Part shown: positions 7,213 to 14,840 of the stretch, piece by piece | How the letters are laid out: each line of letters begins with the position of its first letter | Position numbering within the stretch: position 1 is the first letter of the stretch | The notes under the pieces: model-generated | Database searches by the model: none | Told to the model about the DNA's origin: nothing | The model's input: only the letters and a program-made list of their open reading frames with translations | DNA from: DATFLS01 sp964413425 | Lineage (GTDB): Bacteria; Fidelibacterota; JAANXI01 | Direction of reading: 5' to 3' | DNA: 29,379 nucleotides | NCBI GenBank assembly: GCA_964413425.1 | Contig: CAYPST010000048.1 | Span: 1-29,379, forward strand | Translations under genes and position numbers: made by a program

Positions 7213-8544
7213 CTAACCTTCATAGTAGACTGTTTCAAATGTCTTCCGATTCTTCCACTCTCCTCTGGTAAAATCCGGAAAATCCACCGGTTCGCCTCCG
7301 CTTGCCACGGACATTTCCGAGAGCGGCGAAATTGTACTTGATGTTACCGAATCGTATACATCGAAATCAGTGACAATTCCAGTACGCAGGGCACGGATAA
7401 GTCGATACCAGCGATAGGGAGTCCGCCTGCCACCGGAATGGCCCCGCAGCGACTCCCGTTCCGGTGGATCGTACTGCTTCTGATCCGGGTGCTCGTATTT
7501 TTCAAAATATGGGGCGGCGTCCTCCCATTGATGTTCCTCAGGACTGACTCCATCCAGGTAAATTTTCTGTCCCACACCCCGTCCGTACATATAAACCCCT
7601 TTCGAGCCCTGCATTCGCGTAATTCCCCGGGGATGTGGGGTATTGGTATCAAAATTCAGGGTGTACATTTTCCCATTAACCGTCCTGAGCAGCGTTGCGT
7701 TATAATCTCCCTGAGCCATCTCCGCTGTGGCATAGGGATGGTCCTCACCAAAATAATGAGCAGCGTAGTCGTTGAGCATGGTGGCACTTGAACTCAATGA
7801 GACCAGATAATCGAACCGATCCCCATGGTTAATATCCATGATCGGAATGGCTCTAGCGGTCGGATGGTCCGGATAGAGGTTCCCGTTGCGATCAACAGAA
7901 TGTTGTAAGCGCCACGGTTCCCGCTCCGGATCAAACTTCACCAGCCGGAGGTCATGGATGTATCCGGATTCGAAGTGTATGATGTCGCCAAACACACCAT
8001 GATGGATCATATTGGTAATTGCGGAATGGACCGTCTTGAATCCCAGGGTCCCGAATTTGCCGGTCTTCTCGTAGGTCTCCACCAGTTCCCAGGCTTCCTC
8101 GACCGTCTGGCAAAGCGGTACTTCACTGATACCATGCTTCTCATTTCTCATGGCAGCCAGGAGCACCGGCGCATGCCATTTCCATGAGGTGGCGCAGATA
8201 ACCGCATCCAGATCCTCTTCGGCGCACAAACGCTCAAAATCTGTTTTGCTACGATCATACAATCGTGGCGTCGGGCGACCCGATTCCTCAACCCAGCGTT
8301 TGGCTCTATGGAGATAATGCGGATCGATATCGCAGAGAGCAGGCACTTCGACGTCCGGAATTCCCAGGGCAACATCCAGGTGCCAGGATCCCTGGTCACC
8401 TACCCCGACAAATCCCAGGCGAATAGGCTTGCCCATACTAAAAATATCTGCTCCCGTCGACTGACCGGAACTGCTTTCCTGCCCACTAATTCCGAATTCT
8501 GATGCGCTATCTGAAGAATGGTCTGCTTTAGTCGGTTTACTCAT
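7213..8544 (-). CDS. GH109-like Gfo/Idh/MocA protein without export signal (copy 4, first in operon)
   Basis: A 443-residue first gene of the array. The leader (residues 1-36) is Ser/Gly/Asp-rich with no twin arginine or membrane stretch, so a cytoplasmic location is predicted. Met37 (MGKPIRLGFVGVGD) is an alternative start but lacks a close ribosome site. The nucleotide-binding loop is RLGFVGVGDQGSWH (42-55). EVP lies at 141-143, Tyr195/His197 in ESGYIHDLR and Tyr224/His227 in NLYPDHP. At the position where copies 2 and 3 have Glu after the TG(Y/K) segment (Glu in LALE or LGLE), this copy appears to have Lys170 (LGFK). That is a possible active-site change. The C-terminal GH109 blocks (RGHSGGRR, VYDSVTSS, LSEMSVA, PDFTRGEW) are present. 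The large intergenic region upstream probably holds the promoter of the whole array. Confidence 0.87.
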   Translation of the reverse strand: MSKPTKADHSSDSASEFGISGQESSSGQSTGADIFSMGKPIRLGFVGVGDQGSWHLDVALGIPDVEVPALCDIDPHYLHRAKRWVEESGRPTPRLYDRSKTDFERLCAEEDLDAVICATSWKWHAPVLLAAMRNEKHGISEVPLCQTVEEAWELVETYEKTGKFGTLGFKTVHSAITNMIHHGVFGDIIHFESGYIHDLRLVKFDPEREPWRLQHSVDRNGNLYPDHPTARAIPIMDINHGDRFDYLVSLSSSATMLNDYAAHYFGEDHPYATAEMAQGDYNATLLRTVNGKMYTLNFDTNTPHPRGITRMQGSKGVYMYGRGVGQKIYLDGVSPEEHQWEDAAPYFEKYEHPDQKQYDPPERESLRGHSGGRRTPYRWYRLIRALRTGIVTDFDVYDSVTSSTISPLSEMSVASGGEPVDFPDFTRGEWKNRKTFETVYYEG

Positions 8545-8908
8545 ACTATCCTATCTTTCAGTGTTTCGTGTCATCGCCCTCTCCATTACATACGCACTAA
8601 GATACGTTAGAGAAAGTGACCATGACCTGATTCGCGTTTTCACTATCACTCTGATAACTCCCCAACATCAGAATAATTGATTCACTAGAATTCCGGATTT
8701 CTTTTCCATCTTCAACGATTCCTGATTTTATCAAGAATCATGGCTCCGGATTTCATAGTACCAATCTATGGATACAGATAACATACAAATTGTGAGATAT
8801 AAAGAAATCTGTGGTGTATTATCCGATGATCCCCTCTATTTCAACGCCAAACCAAACTGGCCCAAACTGCTCCGCCTTATTGTTGAAACGGCCTCTCCAC
8901 TCATTCTA

Positions 8909-8984
8909 TCATCTCACACCCATAGATGACTGTCTCTGCACATTGTCCAATGTGCAGAGACAGTTGCTCCCCATTATGGGGGAG
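8909..8984. repeat. cluster of three hairpins around a 17-bp near-perfect palindrome
   Basis: ACTGTCTCTGCACATTG (8929-8945) and its exact complement (8948-8964) are separated by only two bases. On the left, TCATCT (8909-8914) pairs with AGATGA (8924-8929). On the right, CTCCCC (8967-8972) pairs with GGGGAG (8979-8984). No T-run follows on either strand, so a simple terminator is unlikely. It may be a structured RNA, a protein-binding palindrome or a mobile-element remnant. Confidence 0.65.
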
Positions 8985-9470
8985 GAGGAGGTTATCAAGA
9001 AATTATATGGAAAATAGCAACGATGTAATTTTAATTCGTTACGTCCCTGAACTGTTCTGTTAATTGAATCATCATCAGCAACTGAATTCTTTTGAGAAGC
9101 CCATAATCCAGAAAATTGAACAGATATATGGATATTTTATTTTAGTTTATATTAGTATATTTTCGATATGTTATCAAGTATTATTTGCCAAATTATACTT
9201 CCTTATTCTTTAGTCTTTTCACTATTGTTTTTTATTATTTTTTGATTTTGATTATAAGAGAAATAGGATAGTGTCTACCTTTTATACTGCATCATACTAT
9301 GTACACAATGGAAAGGGCGGCTTCAGTCAGATAACCATAACATGGGCATTTTCAACTATTTTCCATCCATGCAGGACAGAATAAATAACACAAACACCGG
9401 GATTTTCGTCTGGGATATCAGCTATCGGCCCTTGGACTTATTTACTTTAATTATTATCATAAATAGTTAA

Positions 9471-9542
9471 TACCTAAGTTGAGCGATACGAGTGCCCCAA
9501 TGGGGTCCCTCTGGGACAGCGAAGTATCGCTGTACTTAGGTA
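9471..9542. repeat. structured palindromic element B (stem enclosing two hairpins)
   Basis: The outer stem TACCTAAGT (9471-9479) pairs with ACTTAGGTA (9534-9542). After a two-base mismatch it continues as AGCGATAC (9482-9489) with GTATCGCT (9524-9531). Inside are CCCC-AAT-GGGG (9495-9505) and GTCCC-TCT-GGGAC (9505-9517, sharing one G). The architecture and part of the core (GTGCC..., TCCCTNNGGGA) match element A at 407-451. It lies about 70 bases before the TPR gene and could affect its mRNA. The best guess is a REP-like dispersed element. It is not a tRNA: the stem lengths and conserved bases do not fit. Confidence 0.72.
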
Positions 9543-9614
9543 GAACCCCGGGTAATAGTTATTCATTGAACACATTGAGTTAATTATTGAGTGTGCAGAC
9601 CATGAATTTCGAAT

Positions 9615-10904
9615 ATGTATAATAAGGTAGATTTCCCGAAACACAAGATTCTCAGTGTCGTTTCTTTCTCCGGCCTTCTTTTCTCTTTGATTTTGTGCGC
9701 TCTTCTTCTCGTCAGCTGTAAGTCCGGAAACCGTGAGAACTCAACTTCATCATCGAATAGTCAACTAAGTACTGCAGACTCTACAGCGCTTGTCTATCTT
9801 CGTGCATCAGAGGAAGCATTCCGGAATTCGGATTATACCACGGCATTAGCCTTCACAGATAGTGCCCAACGATATACCTCAGAACTGCCTGACATCCCAT
9901 TCCAACGCGCTCGTATTTTCACAACTTTAAAAAATTATGATGAAGCCAAAAACGCCTACGAGGAAGTAATCAACCTGGATCAGGATTATAAAGGTGCGTA
10001 CTTCAATCTTGGTAATCTATATTTCCGGGAGGGAGAGTTTTCAAAGGCACTGTCCTTGTATGAACGCGAACGAGAAAAGCATCCCTTTTCTTCTCAATTG
10101 CTCTCTCGTGTCTTGATGAATATGGCACGTACCTATACCCGGACAGGAGAAACCGATAGTGCTCGGTACGCCTTTGAACGAGCAATTCAGTACGATAGCA
10201 CAAACACTGCTGCTCTGATGTGGGCAGGACAATTCTACCAGGATGAAGGGGAGTATGAGAAAGCTCTCAAATTTTCCAGACGAGGATTGCGACAAAATCC
10301 GGATGATATCGACTACCAATTCATTGTGGGAACCCAGTTTTACCAACTCGGAAAATTAGACAGCGCAGCTCACTATCTGGAAAATGTGGTAAAAAAGCGT
10401 CCCTGGTATGCTTCCGCTGTGAATAACCTGGGCCAAGTGCTGTTAAGGAAGGGCGAACAGGAACGCGGGAAGAAACTCATGGCGCGTGCTGATACCTTAC
10501 GCCAGTGGGCCTCAAAGATTGAGGAGCTGGAAGCCAACGCACAAATTTACAACAACACGGTGGATTGGGTTAAACTCGGATATGCCTTACAAAATTCCGG
10601 CCGGTTGCGGGAGGCAAAAGAGGCTTTTAACGTGGCACTCTCTCTTGACCCAGACAACCTGTCCTATCACAATATTATAGCAAACCTCTCCGTATATCTC
10701 GGAGATACGGCAGAGGCGATTCGCCGATACAAATCGGTCCTTACAGCGGATTCTTCAATGGTCTCGACCTGGGTTAATCTGGGGATTGTCTACTACAATA
10801 CCGGAGAATTGGACAAGGCACGAGATGCCTTTCAACATGCATTAAAGTATAATCCTGAACAGCAGGTGGCAAAAACGTACCTGGACAGACTGACCACCGG
10901 ATAG
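9615..10904 (+). CDS. TPR-repeat lipoprotein
   Basis: A 429-residue protein with an N-terminal membrane stretch ending in a clear lipobox (LLVSC, Cys35), followed by a Ser-rich linker. From about residue 60 to the end it consists of eight or so tetratricopeptide repeats. Typical examples are AYFNLGNLYFREGEFSKALSLYE, AALMWAGQFYQDEGEYEKALKFSRRG reading across repeats, and STWVNLGIVYYNTGELDKARDAFQ near the C-terminus. Such lipoproteins act as periplasmic or outer-membrane scaffolds; no enzymatic domain is visible. No good Shine-Dalgarno site precedes the ATG, but no better start exists before the signal sequence. It is transcribed alone, divergent from the GH109-like array and convergent with the amidohydrolase gene. 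Whether it serves the sugar locus is unknown. Confidence 0.88.
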   Translation: MYNKVDFPKHKILSVVSFSGLLFSLILCALLLVSCKSGNRENSTSSSNSQLSTADSTALVYLRASEEAFRNSDYTTALAFTDSAQRYTSELPDIPFQRARIFTTLKNYDEAKNAYEEVINLDQDYKGAYFNLGNLYFREGEFSKALSLYEREREKHPFSSQLLSRVLMNMARTYTRTGETDSARYAFERAIQYDSTNTAALMWAGQFYQDEGEYEKALKFSRRGLRQNPDDIDYQFIVGTQFYQLGKLDSAAHYLENVVKKRPWYASAVNNLGQVLLRKGEQERGKKLMARADTLRQWASKIEELEANAQIYNNTVDWVKLGYALQNSGRLREAKEAFNVALSLDPDNLSYHNIIANLSVYLGDTAEAIRRYKSVLTADSSMVSTWVNLGIVYYNTGELDKARDAFQHALKYNPEQQVAKTYLDRLTTG

Positions 10905-10970
10905 AGATACACCCCTCCGCCACCAAGAGCGTTTTCACCTCACAAGAATCAAACGAAACAATATAACGGA

Positions 10971-10994
10971 ATTGCACTATATAATGTGTGCAAT
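10971..10994. terminator. possible bidirectional terminator hairpin
   Basis: ATTGCAC (10971-10977) pairs with GTGCAAT (10988-10994) between the convergent TPR and amidohydrolase genes. A second weak hairpin (CCCTG/CAGGG) lies near 11011-11029. T-runs are poor, so this is tentative. Confidence 0.35.
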
Positions 10995-11028
10995 CCCGAA
11001 TTAGTTTCCCTGTGACCAGTTCAGGGTC

Positions 11029-12219
11029 TCAAATAGTGATTTTGGATCCCGGGATGAGTTTCAGGGCATTCGTCTGGTACACCTTTTTCAGCACGTCATC
11101 AGGCAAATACAGACCATAGACACGCCAGCGCGCCTGAAATTTGTGGCTTTTCTGGATGTCGAAATACTCGTCATCAGTTTCCAGAAACCGCCAGTGAATC
11201 CGGTACATATCTTCTATGGGCTGTCCCATTGCATTTCCGTCGGTACCGAACATGATCCGATCCTGATATTTGATAATGAACCGCCGGGAAGAATACGGCT
11301 GGCGCCCCAATTCACTGAGCCGGGCATCCACATCCACATAGAAATTGGGATATTTGTCCAGCCATTCACCGACTCTGGCAAGGTTCTCAGGGAGATTCCC
11401 GAAATGCGCTCCGATAATCACGGTATCGGGATGCCTCTCAATAACATTATTTCTCTGTGTAAGTAACTCATCTTTTCCGTAATACTCTGGTTTGTTAAAC
11501 ATCCAGTCCTGATTATCCACCAGCTCTTCATACCGCTCATTATGCTCATCGAACGTGGTGAAAAAGGCGACCGGATCCGAGGTATGGATCTCCACCGGAA
11601 TGCCCAGCTCCCCACACTTTTCCCACACCGGATCCATTTTTGGCGTATCCACCGGGACGTAGGTGCCATCGGCGAATTTCGCTCCTAAACCAAGGCGTTT
11701 TGATATCTTCAACCCCTGGACACCTTTCTCAACTCCCCGTTCCAATTCCTCCACGGCGTTCGCAGAGAAATCAGGCTCGTCGATTCGGCTCCAATCAACT
11801 CGTGCATAGATGTAAAATCTATCAGGGTGAAGTTCTTTTAATACCTTCAGATGCTTTTCCAGGTTTTCTCCCCACCCGCCATCCAGGTCCACAATAGCCT
11901 GTACATTACATTCATCCATCTTTCGCACATAACTGTCAATGAACTGGGGGCCTCTATCGACTATCCTCCGGAGATGATTATGCACATCAATGGCAGTATA
12001 CCTGCTCCTGGGGACGTAAGTTTCTTTTGTTACTAACTGGGGATCGGGATCATAATCGACCAGCCTCAGATTCTGCAAATCTACCTGATCCTGGGCATTA
12101 CTCGCGCCGGCGGCGGTATTCACAACACCCATTCCAAGTAATCCTGCCCCTCCTGCACTCACTGCAGAGAGTTTAAGGAATTCCCTTCTGCTGTTATAGT
12201 GTTCCGATATATTTGACAT
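11029..12219 (-). CDS. Tat-exported amidohydrolase family 2 (TIM-barrel) protein
   Basis: A 396-residue amidohydrolase_2-type metal-dependent hydrolase or decarboxylase. The Tat signal is NSRREFLK (9-16) followed by a Gly/Ala-rich core. The TIM barrel begins with AIDVHNH (His80 and His82 as metal ligands). Later ligand-bearing strands read PVEIHTSDP, VIIGAHFGN and IMFGTDGN, where the Asp is the probable catalytic acid. Family relatives include ACMSD and gamma-resorcylate decarboxylases, but many genomic neighbours of sugar enzymes are uncharacterised. The chosen start has GGAGGAG six bases upstream; the open frame could begin 24 bases earlier. It is the last gene of a minus-strand set with PIG-L, Gfo/Idh/MocA and DUF1080. 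It is clearly homologous to the lipoprotein at 26977-28128 (shared MDP..EKC.ELG.PV and KYQDRI..GTD). Substrate unknown. Confidence 0.87.
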   Translation of the reverse strand: MSNISEHYNSRREFLKLSAVSAGGAGLLGMGVVNTAAGASNAQDQVDLQNLRLVDYDPDPQLVTKETYVPRSRYTAIDVHNHLRRIVDRGPQFIDSYVRKMDECNVQAIVDLDGGWGENLEKHLKVLKELHPDRFYIYARVDWSRIDEPDFSANAVEELERGVEKGVQGLKISKRLGLGAKFADGTYVPVDTPKMDPVWEKCGELGIPVEIHTSDPVAFFTTFDEHNERYEELVDNQDWMFNKPEYYGKDELLTQRNNVIERHPDTVIIGAHFGNLPENLARVGEWLDKYPNFYVDVDARLSELGRQPYSSRRFIIKYQDRIMFGTDGNAMGQPIEDMYRIHWRFLETDDEYFDIQKSHKFQARWRVYGLYLPDDVLKKVYQTNALKLIPGSKITI

Positions 12220-12225
12220 GAGTTT

Positions 12226-12232
12226 CTCCTCC
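12226..12232 (-). promoter_or_regulatory. ribosome binding site deciding the amidohydrolase start
   Basis: GGAGGAG on the minus strand ends six bases before the ATG at 12219. The earlier in-frame ATGs (12243, 12240, 12234) have no comparable site, and the first two or three lie upstream of or within it. Confidence 0.75.
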
Positions 12233-12422
12233 ATGTTCATCATCCATTATTTTGCCATTGAATGGTTCCAGGTCCGGCATAATCAGGTATTTATCCGACA
12301 GACCAACCATGTGTACTCCATGTTATCGAGAGGCGATTACCACTGTAAAAAACATCAGTTAATACGACAAGACCGTCAGTGTACCCTTCCGGAAGCTTGT
12401 GGTTCTCGCCCCCCACAAAATT

Positions 12423-13370
12423 CTACTCAAATGTCGGAAACATTTCCAGCAGTTCCTCTTTGGAAGGCTGGCGGCCGTATTCACATACCTCAAATGCTTC
12501 AGCGTATTCGATCTGTTTCCCCCGGCGTTCGCCGTAAAGTTCAATCAATTTATCACGATATCGGTCGGCTGTAGCCGCCGAGCGCCGTTTGAATCGTTCT
12601 GTTACCTGCTGTTTTCGCTCCGCACGCGCCTGAGGATCATCCGGGACCGGGATCACATCCTCGAAGTTCCCGGCGGCCCACCAGCTCTCTATCTGAGATT
12701 CAAATTGCCAGATGGCGTCGACTTTTCGGTCGATAACCTTGTCAATTGCCACCACCACATCCGGTTCAAACGGATAGGGCTTCTGGAAATTATCGCTGGA
12801 AAATAAGAACACCGGATTTCGCGTCAGGTGCGGCACGCTTGGCAGGAAATTTTTCACAATGACCATGTAGGCGGCATCCTGCATCAGGATCCCCGTATAA
12901 CGATGATCCGGATGATAATCATTGGGGCGATGCCCGATTACAATATCCGCCTTCCACTCCCGGATGGCCCGGACATATTTTTTCCGGTTTTCCAGGGTGG
13001 GCATAATTTCACCATCATGAATATCAAAGACTTCCGATCCATCTATTCCCAGCACACTGTCTGCAGCGTGAAACTCCGCAATGCGTATTTTCGCCAGTTC
13101 TCCGCCTGACTTTACAGCATGGCCGATGTCGCCGTTGGTGGTGGAAACAAATTTCACGTGGTGTCCCTGGTCCGACCATAATGCCCCGACTCCTCCGGCG
13201 TCAAGTTGGGCATCGTCGGGATGAGCACCGAACACGATAATATTCAGTTTTCCGTCATCAGGGGGTGACTGCAGGAATCCCTCAGGAGCAACAACCTGTG
13301 CAATTGTCGGAACAGCAACAAACATAAAAAAGATGAAAATGGACATACCGCGTAAATAACTTGTTTTCAT
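12423..13370 (-). CDS. exported PIG-L family (LmbE-like) deacetylase
   Basis: A 315-residue zinc-dependent de-N-acetylase family protein with a Sec signal peptide (residues 1-24, ending PTIAQ), so it acts outside the cytoplasm. The zinc-site motif is GAHPDDAQLDAGG (about 48-60, His50 and Asp53). The second histidine motif is YHPDHRYTG (about 152-160, His153/His156). The common AHPDDE is altered to AHPDDAQ. That pattern occurs in the bacterial LmbE subgroup with Glu or Gln one residue later. AGGAG lies about nine bases before the ATG. The gene follows the Gfo/Idh/MocA gene after 91 bases and precedes the amidohydrolase after 203, suggesting one transcript. The family removes acetyl groups from N-acetylglucosamine derivatives, which fits an amino-sugar substrate for this locus. 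That link is inference. Confidence 0.9.
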   Translation of the reverse strand: MKTSYLRGMSIFIFFMFVAVPTIAQVVAPEGFLQSPPDDGKLNIIVFGAHPDDAQLDAGGVGALWSDQGHHVKFVSTTNGDIGHAVKSGGELAKIRIAEFHAADSVLGIDGSEVFDIHDGEIMPTLENRKKYVRAIREWKADIVIGHRPNDYHPDHRYTGILMQDAAYMVIVKNFLPSVPHLTRNPVFLFSSDNFQKPYPFEPDVVVAIDKVIDRKVDAIWQFESQIESWWAAGNFEDVIPVPDDPQARAERKQQVTERFKRRSAATADRYRDKLIELYGERRGKQIEYAEAFEVCEYGRQPSKEELLEMFPTFE

Positions 13371-13461
13371 GAGAGTCTCTCCTTTCGTTTTGTCTCGTCA
13401 TTTCATTCGCATTTATTTCTGTGAGGCAATAAAATTCAGCTCCCGTGCTCACTCCTGCACT

Positions 13462-14740
13462 TCACACCAATTTGCTCATTCCCGGCACCGCTTCCGGCCG
13501 GATGGCCAGATCACCAAACTCATACCCGGGGGGACTCAGATCCAACCGGGATTCATTCATCACCCAATCCCAGGTCACCGTTTGTCCCGTAAAGCAGCTC
13601 ATCCGTCCCATGATGGTGGTCATGGTACTCTCTGCAACCCTTAGTCCTTCATTTAAACTCCGGCCTTTTTGAATCGCTTCTATCTGATCCGCATGCTGTT
13701 GTATTGCCGGATTCATATCACCACGTTTCAGCTCAACCTTTTGTCTTCCATTCACAATTGCCTCGCTGAAATCAATATAGACATTTCCGTTCGTGCCGAC
13801 CAGACGCTGGTCATTCCGGCGAGCCGTATCGTTGATCTGGGCGCCGATATATTCAATACGCACATCACCCGGATAAACAAATTCTACGGAAAAATGATCG
13901 AAAATGTTACCCCATTTCCCCACTTCGGGACCTCTCCGTGCCTGTCGCCCACCAAACCCCGAGCAGCTCACCGGCGGTGAAGCAAACGCCCAGTTCATCA
14001 AATCCAGGTTATGAATATGCATTTCCGTAATAAAATCCCCGGATAACCAGGTATAAAAATACCAGTTCCGGATCTGCCATTCCATATCGGACCACTCCGG
14101 ATCCCGTTCCGGGGGGCCCCAATTTGACATGGCTCCGCCCCACCGGCAGCATTGGCCACCCACCAGGTCACCAATATCGCCGGCATGAATACGGTCCATC
14201 GCGTCCTGAATATGCGTCGCTCGGCGCATCTGCGTCCCGGCCACCACGGTTAATCCCTTCTGCTCCGCCAGTTCCGAAGAGGCAATCACCGATCGCACCC
14301 CGACCGGGTCCACCGCTACCGGCTTTTCCATAAACACGTGTTTCCCGGCTTCAATTGCCGCTTTCAGATGCCTGGGGCGGAAATGCGGGGCCGAGGTCAG
14401 AATGACCAGATCCACATCACTGGCAAGTACGCCCTGGTAAGCGTCAAATCCGACAAATTTCGTTCTTTCGGTGACGTTTACTTTCTCTCCCACCCTTTCA
14501 TTGAGTCTGGTGAATGAGTCCTCCAGATGATCTTCAAACAGATCCCCCATCGCCACCAGTTCGACGTTCGGGGCGGCATTTAAGCAATTGGCAGTATCAT
14601 AGGTTCCTCGTCCTCCACACCCGATTAATCCCACCTGGATCCTCTGGTCCTGTGCAAAACCAATGGTAGGCGAAAACGCGAGCACCGGAACTGCGGCCGC
14701 AGCTTTCATAAAATCCCGCCGGGTTATTTTTCCCGGTTGA
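13462..14740 (-). CDS. Tat-exported Gfo/Idh/MocA oxidoreductase (start lost in gap)
   Basis: About 425 residues are visible; the first few lie in the 14741-14840 gap. The visible N-terminus QPGKITRRDFMKAAAAVP is a Tat signal (RRDFMK) cleaved near GFAQ. The Rossmann motif is IQVGLIGCGGRGTYD. Here the superfamily EKP motif is intact (HVFMEKPVAVDPVG), unlike the four GH109-like proteins. The C-terminal domain has WLSGDFITEMHIHNLDLMNWA with conserved His residues, and a closing CFTGQTVTWDWVMNE block. This type is common in FCB and Planctomycetes genomes next to DUF1080 proteins and is thought to oxidise a sugar hydroxyl, often at C3. It lies directly downstream of the DUF1080 gene, which supports a shared 3-keto-sugar step in the periplasm. 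It is a paralog of the lipoprotein at 23947-25260. Confidence 0.9.
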
Positions 14741-14840
14741 NNNNNNNNNNNNNNNNNNNNNNNNNNNNNNNNNNNNNNNNNNNNNNNNNNNNNNNNNNNN
14801 NNNNNNNNNNNNNNNNNNNNNNNNNNNNNNNNNNNNNNNN
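14741..14840. other. assembly gap (100 N) between DUF1080 and Gfo/Idh/MocA genes
   Basis: Exactly 100 N, a placeholder length. The missing sequence must include the end of the second DUF1080 domain (by family comparison perhaps 30 or more codons), any spacer and the first codons of the oxidoreductase. The real gap is probably longer than 100 bases. Confidence 0.95.

Larger units (their letters stand above)
8545..9614. other. 1.07-kb intergenic region with multiple hairpins
   Basis: AT-rich spacer between the array (minus) and the TPR gene (plus), so it should contain promoters for both. It holds the hairpin cluster 8909-8984 and structured element B (9471-9542), listed separately. The open frame 8811-9017 runs straight through the long palindrome and has no recognisable product. 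Nothing coding can be supported. Confidence 0.65.

Noticed and set aside
8811..9017. 68-residue open frame
   Set aside because: It passes through the 17-bp palindrome, has no recognised domain and no ribosome site; explained better by the hairpin cluster.
9471..9542. tRNA-like cloverleaf
   Set aside because: Length is near 72 and it has an outer stem with inner hairpins. However, there are only two inner hairpins, the outer stem is too long, and no T-loop or CCA-type features are present.
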